This document shows, piece after piece, positions 30,377-38,478 of a stretch of DNA of 50,919 bases. Source of the DNA: Tissierellales bacterium (GTDB taxonomy: Bacteria; Bacillota; Clostridia; Tissierellales; JAOAQY01); contig JAOAQY010000158.1 in NCBI GenBank assembly GCA_025210965.1, positions 1 through 50,919 of the forward strand, in the 5' to 3' direction. A program made the position numbers and the translations under genes. Position 1 is the stretch's first letter; every line of letters begins with the position of its first letter. The notes under the pieces are model-generated. The model ran no database searches and was not told the origin of the DNA. It worked only from the letters and a program-made list of their open reading frames with translations.

Positions 30377-32578
30377 TTGAAAAAATTAAGTTGTTGTTTG
30401 TTTATTGTATTATTGATATTAAGTTCTAGGTATGTTATTTTAGCAGAAGAAGCTTTCAAAATTGGAGATGAAATTATTTGTGATGTTGAAATACTAAATG
30501 TTAGACTCATGGCATCGGCTACTAGTGATAAAGTTGGAAGAGTAAGCCAAACTCAAAAAGGTCAAGTATTAAGTGATGCAATATATAACGAGGGATATAC
30601 TTGGTATAAGATTGATTTTGGGGAAATAAAAGGCTGGGTAGCTGGAGAATATTTAAAATTATCTAGTAGACAGGAAACAAGGATAGCATTCGTAAATGTA
30701 GAATCGGTATTGATGCTTAGGGAAGAACCTAGTGTACAAAGCAGAGTTCTTGATAAATTGAAGAAAGGTACTAAACTTGAAATCATAGGAGAAACTATAA
30801 ACTCAGGATCGTACGAGTGGATACAGGTTCGAATTGGTGATATGAGCGGCTATGTTGCGCAAAAGTATTTAGTTTTTAGTGAAAGTAGCATAGGTGGTGG
30901 TTCAGGTTCAGTTTCTGAAGATAGTAGCGTGAGAAAATTGATTGATGTAAAAATAAATAGAGATGAAAACTATCTGCCAACATTTGATTTTATAAGTTCT
31001 AAACCATTAGAATACGACAAATATTTTTTAGATAGTGGTGCAAATGGTGAAGGTAGAATTGTATTGGATTTGAAAAATAGTAGTTTGGAAAAAGTTATTG
31101 AAAAAAACATAAACATATATCCAGTTAAAAGTATTAGAGTAGCGCCCTTAAATCAAAATACGATTCGTGTAATAATAGATTTGGAGAAAAAGAAAGAATA
31201 CTATATAAATGAATTAGATGGCCAATACGGTATACAGCTTCACTTCGAAAAGGATGATTATTATTTAGGCGATAGTAGAGATACTATATCTAGCGATAGT
31301 AAAAAAAATGATAATAGAGATGGAAGCACAAATTATTTTAGTGGGTTAAAGAAAATTACGGAAGATGGCTATACATTGAAATTTGAGACAGAAAAGAAAC
31401 CAGATTATAGAGTAATCAGATTGGATGATCCCAAAAGGTATGTTATTGATATAATGAATACAAGGTTATCAGAACCAAATTTAAAAATTGATGATAAGAA
31501 CTCATATTTGACGAGAATTAGGACTTCTCAATTTAATCCAGATTCTAACTATAAAAATATTGGTGAAATTGTAAGGGTGGTTTTTGATTTAAAAGAGGAT
31601 ACATTGATTGAAACTAAAATTGAAGATGAAAGCCTAGTTGTTAGATTTGCAAATGATATGAATGAGAATCGAGAATCAAATATTTTAAAGTATGAGAAAT
31701 TTTATGATAAATCAAAAATTATGATAAGTAGAGATGACTTAAAAAATGACAAGATAATATTTGATGATGAGAAAAACTATTTAAAAATCGAATTGGATGA
31801 TTTAGAAGAAGAAAGTCAAATACCTATAAATGATGACCGAATATCGAAAATCAGATATGACTTAAGTGGAGAAAAGGCTGTGGCTTATGTAGATTTGTAT
31901 AATAATATTGACTATTCTGCTAGGTGGAATGGTGAAATTTATGAAATTACTTTTGAAAAACAGAGACCTGCAGTTGGTCAAAAAACAATAGTTATTGATG
32001 CAGGACATGGTGGAGACCACAGAAAACTTTACAAAGGCCATATAGGCGATAGTGGTGCAATATCACCGTATAGCAAGGTAATGGAAAAAGATTTGACATT
32101 GAGTGTTTCCTTAAAATTAAAAGATGTATTGAAAAGTAGAGGATATAATATTATAATGACTAGAGATAAAGATGAATATATTTATCTTTATGACCGAGCT
32201 GAGATTGCAAATCAAACAGATGCAAATGCATTTATAAGCATACACTTTAACAGTTCTAAATCACCAAATTCAAGTGGTGTGCTCACAATGTATTGTCCTT
32301 CTTATGAGAGTGAATTGAAATCGAGTGATCAATATCCTCTTGCGAAAGCTATGCAAGAAACATTATCATCGGAGTTAAATATGAAGAGTATTGGTATTTG
32401 GAAAAAACCACAGTATGTAGTGCTTAGAGAGACTAAGATGCCATCAGTTTTATTAGAACTAGGATTTTTGACAAATAGAAGTGATGAAAAACTAGCTAGG
32501 TCAGAAGATTATCAAACTAGGGCGGCAAATGCTATTGCAAATGCATTAGACAAATATTTTGCAGAGGGTAATAATTAA
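30377..32578 (+). CDS. N-acetylmuramoyl-L-alanine amidase, secreted, SH3b-AMIN
   Basis: Cell-wall hydrolase of 733 residues with a TTG start (ribosome site agaggtg). Order: signal peptide (1-23), two bacterial SH3 domains (about 30-100 and 105-172, with NVRLMASATSDKVGRV and VLMLREEPSVQSRVLDKL), two or more AMIN-like beta modules (about 185-520), then a zinc Amidase_3 domain (about 535-730). Zinc and catalytic residues are visible in IDAGHGG, MEKDLTLS, ISIHFNS and LLELGFLTN. The SH3b and AMIN parts would target it to peptidoglycan. It precedes a conserved housekeeping cluster and is probably cotranscribed with it. Confidence 0.92.
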   Translation: MKKLSCCLFIVLLILSSRYVILAEEAFKIGDEIICDVEILNVRLMASATSDKVGRVSQTQKGQVLSDAIYNEGYTWYKIDFGEIKGWVAGEYLKLSSRQETRIAFVNVESVLMLREEPSVQSRVLDKLKKGTKLEIIGETINSGSYEWIQVRIGDMSGYVAQKYLVFSESSIGGGSGSVSEDSSVRKLIDVKINRDENYLPTFDFISSKPLEYDKYFLDSGANGEGRIVLDLKNSSLEKVIEKNINIYPVKSIRVAPLNQNTIRVIIDLEKKKEYYINELDGQYGIQLHFEKDDYYLGDSRDTISSDSKKNDNRDGSTNYFSGLKKITEDGYTLKFETEKKPDYRVIRLDDPKRYVIDIMNTRLSEPNLKIDDKNSYLTRIRTSQFNPDSNYKNIGEIVRVVFDLKEDTLIETKIEDESLVVRFANDMNENRESNILKYEKFYDKSKIMISRDDLKNDKIIFDDEKNYLKIELDDLEEESQIPINDDRISKIRYDLSGEKAVAYVDLYNNIDYSARWNGEIYEITFEKQRPAVGQKTIVIDAGHGGDHRKLYKGHIGDSGAISPYSKVMEKDLTLSVSLKLKDVLKSRGYNIIMTRDKDEYIYLYDRAEIANQTDANAFISIHFNSSKSPNSSGVLTMYCPSYESELKSSDQYPLAKAMQETLSSELNMKSIGIWKKPQYVVLRETKMPSVLLELGFLTNRSDEKLARSEDYQTRAANAIANALDKYFAEGNN

Positions 32579-32598
32579 ATTTAGATGGGGGAATGTAA

Positions 32599-33129
32599 AT
32601 GGAATGGATGTTAGGGTACTTATTTATTTTTACAGCTAGAATGACAGACGTTTCTATGGCTACTATCAGAATGCTAATGGTAGTGCAGGGAAGAAAATTA
32701 CAGGCAGCTTTAATTGGTTTTTTTGAGATAATTATTTATGTTGTAGCTTTGAATCAAGTTTTTAATGATTTTAATGATCCATTTAAATTATTAGCTTATG
32801 GTTTAGGATTTGCTATGGGAAATTATGTAGGCTGTGTGATTGAGGACAAAATTGCATTGGGAAATTTGTCTGCTGAGCTTATATTGCATCACGATAGTGA
32901 CTTGGCAATAGTAGAAATACTTAGAGACAATGGCTTTGGAGTTACTGTGATTTCGGCTATGGGTAAATTAGGAGATAAAAAAATATTAAAAGTTACATTG
33001 AAGAGAAAAAATCTTGCTTTATTGCACAAGGCTATAGAAGAAAGTGGAGTAAATGTTTTTGTAACCATAAGTGACGTTAGGCATATAAAAGGTGGATACT
33101 TTGCAAGTCAAGCGATAAAGAAAAAATAG
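32599..33129 (+). CDS. UPF0316 membrane protein with DUF2179 domain
   Basis: A 176-residue protein of the UPF0316 family (YebE-type of Bacillus). The N-terminal half has three hydrophobic segments ([27 protein letters not shown] is the family signature) and the C-terminal half is a small cytosolic DUF2179-like ferredoxin fold ([23 protein letters not shown]). Function is unknown. It sits 20 nt after the amidase and 14 nt before rph, so it belongs to the same operon. Confidence 0.88.
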   Translation: MEWMLGYLFIFTARMTDVSMATIRMLMVVQGRKLQAALIGFFEIIIYVVALNQVFNDFNDPFKLLAYGLGFAMGNYVGCVIEDKIALGNLSAELILHHDSDLAIVEILRDNGFGVTVISAMGKLGDKKILKVTLKRKNLALLHKAIEESGVNVFVTISDVRHIKGGYFASQAIKKK

Positions 33130-33143
33130 AATGGAGAAATGAA

Positions 33144-33860
33144 ATGACTAGAGTAGATAAAAGAGAATTAAATCAAAAAAGAGAAGTAAAAATTACAAGA
33201 AATTATATAAAGCACCCAGATGGTTCTGTCCTAATTGAGATGGGAGATACAAAAGTTATATGTACAGCTATGGTTGAAGAAAAAGTACCTCCATTTTTAA
33301 AGGGAGAAGGAACTGGTTGGGTAACAGCAGAATATTCTATGTTACCAGGATCTACTCTAACACGAAAGAGAAGATCAATAGGTAAAGTAGATGGAAGAAG
33401 TCAAGAAATACAAAGATTAATAGGTAGAGCACTTAGATCGGTAGTAGATTTTGAAAAATTAGGTGAGAGAACTATATGGATTGATTGTGATGTAATCCAA
33501 GCAGATGGTGGTACGAGAACGGCTTCTATTACAGGTAGTTTTATAGCGATGGTTGAAGCTATGAGAAAATTAGTTGAAAATGGATTAATAGAGGAATTGC
33601 CAGTAAGTAGCTATCTAGCGGCTATAAGTGTAGGTATAGTAGATGAAAAAGCTATGCTAGATTTATGCTATGTTGAAGATTCATCGGCTAAGGTAGATAT
33701 GAATGTTATAATGTCAGAAGGCGGAAAGATAGTTGAAATACAGGGAACAGGTGAGGAAAGTCCTTTTACGCAGGATGAATTAATGTCATTATTGACACTT
33801 GCTAACAAAGGTATTGCAGAATTGATAGAGATGCAAAGAGAAGTTTTGGGAGACTTATAA
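33144..33860 (+). CDS. rph: Ribonuclease PH
   Basis: Phosphorolytic 3'-5' exoribonuclease that trims tRNA 3' ends. The 238 residues match the family length. Visible signatures are [72 protein letters not shown] and the C-terminal [12 protein letters not shown]. It is followed 12 nt later by the XTP/dITP pyrophosphatase gene, a common gene pair. Confidence 0.95.
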   Translation: MTRVDKRELNQKREVKITRNYIKHPDGSVLIEMGDTKVICTAMVEEKVPPFLKGEGTGWVTAEYSMLPGSTLTRKRRSIGKVDGRSQEIQRLIGRALRSVVDFEKLGERTIWIDCDVIQADGGTRTASITGSFIAMVEAMRKLVENGLIEELPVSSYLAAISVGIVDEKAMLDLCYVEDSSAKVDMNVIMSEGGKIVEIQGTGEESPFTQDELMSLLTLANKGIAELIEMQREVLGDL

Positions 33861-33872
33861 GGAGGTAGAGTT

Positions 33873-34481
33873 TTGAAAAAACTTATATTATCTAGTGGGA
33901 ATGCTCACAAAGTACAAGAAATAAGATCAATATTGGAAGAATTTGATTTAGAAGTTGTTTCAAAAAATGAGATGGGATTATCTAATTTTGAAGTAGAAGA
34001 AGATGGAGATACCCTTGAGTACAATGCTTTAAAAAAAGCTAGAGAATTGTCAAAATTAGTTGAGGGAATAGTTATTGCTGATGATACAGGTTTGTTTGTT
34101 GATGCGCTAAAGGGTGCACCAGGAGTTTATTCAGCTAGGTATGCAGGAGAAGACTGTGATTATAAAGCTAATAATAAAAAGCTTATAGAAGAACTAAAAG
34201 GAGTTCAAGAAGCGGAAAGAACTGCTAGATTTAGAACTGTTATGGCGGTGATTTTCGAAGATGGAGAGGAAGCTATAATAGAGGGTGTGTGCGAAGGTAA
34301 AATTTTAACTGAGGCAGTTGGAGAAGCTGGATTCGGTTACGACCCATTGTTTCAGCCTATAGGATATGATTCTACATTTGCAGAACTTGGAGCTGAAATT
34401 AAAAATAAGATTAGTCATCGTGCCAAAGCTTTGGTAAATATGAAAGAATATTTAAAAACACATTTGGAGCAAATTAAATGA
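33873..34481 (+). CDS. rdgB: XTP/dITP pyrophosphatase (RdgB/HAM1)
   Basis: Removes non-canonical purine nucleoside triphosphates (XTP, dITP, ITP) from the pool. It has a TTG start with AGGAGG 7-8 nt upstream. Signatures are LSSGNAHKVQEI at the N-terminus, DGDTLEYNALKKAREL, IADDTGLFVDALKGAPGVYSARYAG and GFGYDPLFQP; Asp residues of the ADDTG motif bind the metal. The 3' end overlaps the following phosphoesterase gene by 4 nt (ATGA). Confidence 0.94.
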   Translation: MKKLILSSGNAHKVQEIRSILEEFDLEVVSKNEMGLSNFEVEEDGDTLEYNALKKARELSKLVEGIVIADDTGLFVDALKGAPGVYSARYAGEDCDYKANNKKLIEELKGVQEAERTARFRTVMAVIFEDGEEAIIEGVCEGKILTEAVGEAGFGYDPLFQPIGYDSTFAELGAEIKNKISHRAKALVNMKEYLKTHLEQIK

Positions 34482-34954
34482 AACTAGCGGTGGTAAGTGA
34501 TACTCATGGAAAAGTGGATTTGATTGTAAATGCTATTAAAGCAGAAGCTAAAGTTGGAAAGATAATTCATTTGGGTGATTGTACTCAGGATGTTAGAGCT
34601 ATTGAAGAAGAGACTGATATTGAAGTTATATCGGTTCGTGGAAATTGCGATATGTTAGATGTTGAAACGCCGCTAGAACGTTTTTTTGAGATAGAGGGCG
34701 TTAGAATTTTAGCTGTTCATGGACATAAATACAATGTAAAATATGGGCATGAAAGAATATACTACAGAGCACTTGAATTGGGTGCTAATATAGTATTGTA
34801 TGGGCATAGCCATGTCGTATCTATTGAGAGAGCTAGAGGAATTTATCTAATAAATCCAGGGAGTCCTACACTTCCTAGGAGTAGTTATGGAAAGTCATAT
34901 ATTATATTGGAAATAGATGACGGACAAATCAATACAGAGATACGGAAATTATGA
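34478..34954 (+). CDS. YfcE/MJ0936-type metallophosphoesterase
   Basis: A 158-residue cytosolic phosphodiesterase of the calcineurin superfamily. Dinuclear-metal motifs are complete: SDTHG, HLGDC, RGNCD, VHGHKYN and YGHSH. Such genes typically follow rdgB in Firmicutes (YsnB-type). The physiological substrate is not known. It is the last gene of the amidase-rph-rdgB cluster and is coupled to rdgB by overlap. Confidence 0.92.
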   Translation: MKLAVVSDTHGKVDLIVNAIKAEAKVGKIIHLGDCTQDVRAIEEETDIEVISVRGNCDMLDVETPLERFFEIEGVRILAVHGHKYNVKYGHERIYYRALELGANIVLYGHSHVVSIERARGIYLINPGSPTLPRSSYGKSYIILEIDDGQINTEIRKL

Positions 34955-34960
34955 TATTAG

Positions 34961-35012
34961 ATGAGAAGATGAAATTGCTTGATTCTTCTCATTTATTTGA
35001 GTAAATGAGAAG
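34961..35012 (+). other. Three-arm repeat with alternative hairpins
   Basis: ATGAGAAG (34961-34968), its complement CTTCTCAT (34985-34992) and ATGAGAAG again (35005-35012). The middle arm can pair with either neighbour; the right-hand hairpin (stem TTCTTCTCATTTA) is the stronger. No T-run follows, so it is at best an unusual terminator for the upstream operon, just before the tRNA promoter. Confidence 0.5.
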
Positions 35013-35019
35013 AACTAGC

Positions 35020-35048
35020 TTGACTTTGATAATCGAGTTTGCTAGAAT
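35020..35048 (+). promoter_or_regulatory. Promoter of tRNA-Arg
   Basis: -35 TTGACT (35020-35025), 17-nt spacer, -10 TAGAAT (35043-35048). Each box differs from consensus at one position. Confidence 0.8.
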
Positions 35049-35080
35049 ATATAGTTGTAATGAGTGATAATTGAATATAG

Positions 35081-35157
35081 GCACTATTAGCTCAATTGGA
35101 TAGAGTAGCTGGCTTCGAACCAGTTGGTTGGGGGTTCGAGTCCCTCATGGTGCACCA
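35081..35157 (+). tRNA. tRNA-Arg (anticodon UCG)
   Basis: A complete 77-nt cloverleaf: acceptor stem GCACTAT/ATGGTGC, D-stem GCTC/GAGT with GG in the loop, anticodon stem GCTGG/CCAGT, anticodon TCG at 35115-35117 preceded by U33, five-base variable loop, T-arm GGGGG-TTCGAGT-CCCTC, discriminator A and encoded CCA. It reads arginine CGA codons. Single gene with its own promoter and terminator. Confidence 0.97.
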
Positions 35158-35184
35158 CAAAACAGATTTCGGTCTGTTTTTTTT
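35158..35184 (+). terminator. Terminator of tRNA-Arg
   Basis: AAACAGAT-TTCG-GTCTGTTT followed by a long T-run; the stem includes one T-G pair. Confidence 0.9.
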
Positions 35185-35458
35185 GTGCCAAAAATCGAAT
35201 TATTAATAAAAAGATTTGTAAAATTATCTACTTATTACAATTACAAAATATGTAAAAAAATATTTGATTTTATAATATAATAATTATACAATAAAAATGC
35301 ACAATAGATAAAAAAACACACATAGAATGATGCTGTGGCTGAAGACATATTTGACATGTGGCAGAAAAAACTTGTATTTTGCTTTAATTTAACGAAAATT
35401 TGTTGTGTTTTATAAAAAAGAATTTTAGCCTAGGAGGTTAATAGAAAAGGAGGATATT
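35185..35458 (+). other. AT-rich spacer upstream of an ABC transporter operon
   Basis: No gene-like frame. TTGACA at about 35350 followed by an 18-nt gap and TATTTT is a weak promoter candidate for the ABC genes. Nothing else recognisable. Confidence 0.35.
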
Positions 35459-36376
35459 ATGCTCGAAATTATTAATGCTTCAAAGTGGTATAAGGAAAAG
35501 GGAACCTTGCTAAAGGCTAATGATTCTATTAGCTTAAAAATCGAACGAAACGATGTAGTTGGCTTTCTTGGACCTAATGGAGCGGGAAAAACAACTCTGG
35601 TAAAATCAATTTGTAGATTAATTGAATTAGATGAAGGTGAAATATTATTGCAAGGTGAGAATATAAGTGAAAAACCAATAATTGCAAATAATAAGATTGG
35701 TGTACAATTAGAAGGTTCGCGAAATCTATATAACTTTTTAACTGTAAGAGAGAATTTGAAATATTTTAGCTTGTTAAATAATAGTAATCCTACAGAATTT
35801 AATGCAAAACTAGAAGAGTATTGTGAGTTCTTTGGGATTTTGAATAAGCTAGATACTTCGGTGAATAAATTATCAAGAGGGATGAATCAAAAAGTTTCTA
35901 TAATAAATATATTGCTGAAAGATCCTGAAATAATTATTTTAGATGAACCAACCTTAGGATTAGATATTACTTCAAAAATTAAAATGATTGAACTTTTGAA
36001 AAAATTTAACAAAGTTTATAAAAAGACAGTGATAATGTGTTCACACGATATAGGTGTAGTCGAAGCTCTTTGCAATAAAGTTGCAGTATTTAATAATGGT
36101 CAATTGCTAAAGTATGAGGAAATTTCGGAGATAAAGTATAACAGAAATACCGAAAAGATTCGAGCTCTAATTCGAATTGATGATATGGATGTTGAGTTAA
36201 TAAATAATCCCGATATAACAGTAGTTTCAGTAGATAGGCCAATAATGGAAGTTTTATGTAATAATTCTAGCAGTTTATTCAAAGAATTTAACGAAGCTAA
36301 TATTTTAGAATTTTCTAAAATAGATTTGGATTTAAATGAGTATATTAAGGATGTGATTAATTGTGAAGATAAATAA
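35459..36376 (+). CDS. ABC-2-type transporter ATP-binding protein
   Basis: A 305-residue ATPase of the NatA/multidrug-export type, partner of the downstream membrane protein. Walker A GPNGAGKT (about residues 39-46), signature LSRGMNQK (variant of LSGGQ), Walker B IIILDEPTLGLD and H-loop CSHDIG are present. The last 70 residues form a regulatory C-terminal extension. The ribosome site aaaggagg is ideal. Its 3' end overlaps the permease gene by 14 nt. The exported substrate cannot be inferred. Confidence 0.9.
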   Translation: MLEIINASKWYKEKGTLLKANDSISLKIERNDVVGFLGPNGAGKTTLVKSICRLIELDEGEILLQGENISEKPIIANNKIGVQLEGSRNLYNFLTVRENLKYFSLLNNSNPTEFNAKLEEYCEFFGILNKLDTSVNKLSRGMNQKVSIINILLKDPEIIILDEPTLGLDITSKIKMIELLKKFNKVYKKTVIMCSHDIGVVEALCNKVAVFNNGQLLKYEEISEIKYNRNTEKIRALIRIDDMDVELINNPDITVVSVDRPIMEVLCNNSSSLFKEFNEANILEFSKIDLDLNEYIKDVINCEDK

Positions 36377-37142
36377 GTTGGTAAAAGCTGAAATAATTAT
36401 GTTCGCTGGAGAAATCAAGTCATATTCTTTAAATTATATTTTCTATAATTTAGGGTTATTGTTGATTTTTATTGGTATATTTTATTCTGTGAATTTTGAT
36501 GGAAATGTAAACTCACTTGCTCTTTTATATGGATTAATATCATGGCAGCTTTGCAATTCTGCATTATCGTATGTAACAGGAGTTATTGAGGATGAAGCTG
36601 TTATGGGGACGCTAGAGCAGATATTTATGACAAGAACAAAAGGCGTTTCTGTATTTATTGTAAAAATATTTATTGCATTTGTATTTAATCTTGTAAAATC
36701 AATAGTACTATTTATAATTTGTGCTCTGATATTCGATGTATGGGATGTGATATATTCTGCTGGAAGTGGTAATTTTTTAATTGTTTTAATAACAAGCTTT
36801 GTAGTGTTGTCTTTTGGAATGCTTGGATTATCTTTTGGTGGTCTATCATTATTTAAAAAGAAAGTTCAACCATTCTTAAATATGGTATCGTATGTTTTAT
36901 TGTTTTTTTCCGGAATAACTAGTTCGTTAGATGAAATGCCAACGTGGATAATGACTGTAAGTAAATTACTACCACTTACATGGCTACAGGAATTAATCAG
37001 ATCAATATTGCTGGGAAGATCGATAATTAGCCAGCTAGCAATAGTGATGGCTTTAAGTATTTTATATAGTGTTTTAGGATACGCTACATTTAAGTATTTC
37101 TTAAACAAAGCAAGAAGAGAGGGAAAGTTGGGTCATTATTAA
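36363..37142 (+). CDS. ABC-2-type transporter permease
   Basis: A 259-residue membrane protein with about six hydrophobic segments, of the ABC-2 export permease family. It starts with GTG inside the end of the ATPase gene (AAGGA about 11 nt upstream), so the two are coupled. Features typical of the family are GVIEDEAVMGTLEQIFMTRT in the first cytosolic loop and LLPLTWLQELIRSILLG near the end. The pair could export a lipid, ion, antibiotic or peptide; no precursor or immunity gene is obvious nearby. Confidence 0.88.
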   Translation: MKINKLVKAEIIMFAGEIKSYSLNYIFYNLGLLLIFIGIFYSVNFDGNVNSLALLYGLISWQLCNSALSYVTGVIEDEAVMGTLEQIFMTRTKGVSVFIVKIFIAFVFNLVKSIVLFIICALIFDVWDVIYSAGSGNFLIVLITSFVVLSFGMLGLSFGGLSLFKKKVQPFLNMVSYVLLFFSGITSSLDEMPTWIMTVSKLLPLTWLQELIRSILLGRSIISQLAIVMALSILYSVLGYATFKYFLNKARREGKLGHY

Positions 37143-37240
37143 TTGTTGAGAAAAGACGATTTGATTTGGGAATTTGCTGCGATAAGCTTATGATTGTGAA
37201 TAGATATTAGTGAATATATGGAAATGTTAATAAAAAGACC

Positions 37241-37260
37241 TAGTATTATTAATAATACTA
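37241..37260. promoter_or_regulatory. Perfect 20-bp palindrome
   Basis: Two perfectly inverted 10-nt arms, TAGTATTATT and its complement, directly adjoining. It lies between the ABC permease gene and a small membrane-protein gene; a nine-T run starts about 14 nt downstream. It may be an operator or a weak terminator. Confidence 0.4.
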
Positions 37261-37334
37261 TATAGATGCATAGTTTTTTTTTCGAAGGGTAATTTAAATC
37301 TAGTGAGTTAATTATAGGTGAAGGGGGCGTTTTT

Positions 37335-37598
37335 ATGCGATCTTCTGATGCAGAAAAACGACTAGAAATTATTAATCGTCTTGCGATGATTCTGATTTTT
37401 GCAAGTATGCTCATTTCTTATTGGAGCAAAAACAGATTGCCCTGGTGTTTTTCAATATACTTATTGTTCATAGTAAATTTAATTAATTTTACGGATTCTT
37501 GTTTGATAAAAAGTAGAGAAAAAATAGTATTTAATGGAATATTACAACTCCTTTTGGTTTTTATTATATATGAACTTGCTAGATATGATATGATATAG
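37335..37598 (+). CDS. Small membrane protein, unknown
   Basis: An 87-residue protein with three hydrophobic segments (IINRLAMILIFASMLISYW, LPWCFSIYLLFIVNLINF and IVFNGILQLLLVFIIYELA). A purine-rich ribosome site (GAAGGGGG) precedes the ATG, which supports it being real. I recognise no family. It is followed 43 nt later by another small membrane protein and may be functionally tied to it or to the ABC exporter upstream. Confidence 0.6.
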   Translation: MRSSDAEKRLEIINRLAMILIFASMLISYWSKNRLPWCFSIYLLFIVNLINFTDSCLIKSREKIVFNGILQLLLVFIIYELARYDMI

Positions 37599-37641
37599 AT
37601 AAAAATATAACAATCTAGTTTGAAAAGGAGTGATTTTTATA

Positions 37642-37971
37642 GTGATTATTTGGGTTACGATAGGAATAGCGTTGTGCTGTATAGTGTTTGGTATAGCTAT
37701 TGTGAAATCATGGTTTAAAGGGATTAGAGTATTGAGTTTATATGAAATAGAGGATATTGAAGGGTATAGAAAATATCTTGGTAGAGCATTTATAACTACA
37801 GGTATATGGCTATTAGTATGTGTAGTAACAAAAATGTTTATTACTAATTTGGATTTAATAAAAGTGGGTTTGTTGACAGTTTTAGCAGTTTTATTTGAGT
37901 ATAAAATAAAAGCTGGTAAATTCATGGCTTTTGATAGTGAAACTGGAATGATAAAAAAGAGAACGCGCTGA
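37642..37971 (+). CDS. Small membrane protein, unknown
   Basis: About 109 residues from a GTG at 37642 (AAGGAG about 11 nt upstream); an in-frame GTG at 37630 overlaps the ribosome site. It has an N-terminal helix (IIWVTIGIALCCIVFGIAIV), the polar stretch LYEIEDIEGYRKYLGRAF, two further hydrophobic segments and a basic tail. The layout recalls DUF3784-like small membrane proteins, but I am not certain of that family. Followed by a bidirectional terminator. Confidence 0.6.
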   Translation: MIIWVTIGIALCCIVFGIAIVKSWFKGIRVLSLYEIEDIEGYRKYLGRAFITTGIWLLVCVVTKMFITNLDLIKVGLLTVLAVLFEYKIKAGKFMAFDSETGMIKKRTR

Positions 37972-37974
37972 AAT

Positions 37975-38019
37975 AAAAAAAGATTATAGGCTAAAGATAT
38001 TTAGCTTATAATCTTTTAT
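37975..38019. terminator. Bidirectional terminator
   Basis: AAAAGATTATA..GCTAAA (37977-37994) pairs with TTTAGC.TATAATCTTTT (38000-38017), with A-run and T-run flanks. It serves the small membrane-protein gene (+) and the convergent selenium-associated operon (-). Confidence 0.88.
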
Positions 38020-38030
38020 CATTTCAAATA

Positions 38031-38258
38031 TTATTCAGCTTCAAATATTAAATCTTCATCGGCAGAATAAATTTTTTCAATTTCGTCGTTGATGATATCT
38101 TCGATACAGCCATCGAAGAGTATTTTAGCACCAATTCCACAGTTTGAACTTAATTTTCTAGGCACTGGCATTAATTCGCATTTTATTTGATTTTTTTTCA
38201 TATTTCTATCAAATTTTATTGCACCAGAATGAGTGAAAAAAATAATAGTGTAGTACAT
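38031..38258 (-). CDS. DUF3343 protein, putative Se/S carrier
   Basis: A 75-residue cytosolic protein of the DUF3343 family, annotated in databases as a putative selenium/sulfur carrier. The conserved cysteine Cys40 is in SSNCGIGAKI. Its start overlaps the yedF stop by one base (TAATG), so the two are coupled. DUF3343 co-occurs with yedE, yedF and a desulfurase-like aminotransferase in selenium-using bacteria, which is exactly the set found here. Confidence 0.85.
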   Translation of the reverse strand: MYYTIIFFTHSGAIKFDRNMKKNQIKCELMPVPRKLSSNCGIGAKILFDGCIEDIINDEIEKIYSADEDLIFEAE

Positions 38259-38464
38259 TATTTACTGGCCTTTAGCAATATATTTTCATTTTCAGCATCA
38301 AATGAAACTGAATAACCACTGTGTTCTAAAAAACGTTGAACATTAGATTTTGCAGTGTTATTATCAACTAATATTTCTACTGAACTTGGTTTTGAAGCTA
38401 TTGCTTTTTTAGTCATTAATACTGGTTGAGGGCATGCCATGCCGCAAGTATCTATTCTATTCAT
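38258..38464 (-). CDS. yedF: YedF/TusA-like sulfur or selenium carrier
   Basis: A 68-residue SirA/TusA-fold protein with the CPxP signature (Cys11 in CGMACPQPV), which carries sulfur or selenium as a persulfide/perselenide. It lies 14 nt behind yedE with a good ribosome site (gaggagg) and is coupled to the DUF3343 gene. Members adjoining YedE are proposed to act in selenium handling rather than in tRNA thiolation. Confidence 0.88.
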   Translation of the reverse strand: MNRIDTCGMACPQPVLMTKKAIASKPSSVEILVDNNTAKSNVQRFLEHSGYSVSFDAENENILLKASK

Positions 38465-38478
38465 TTAAAAAACCTCCT

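Noticed and set aside
37542..37925. 127-residue minus-strand reading frame
   Set aside because: It is antisense to two small membrane-protein genes that have ribosome sites on the plus strand, and its composition is that of a reverse-read membrane protein.
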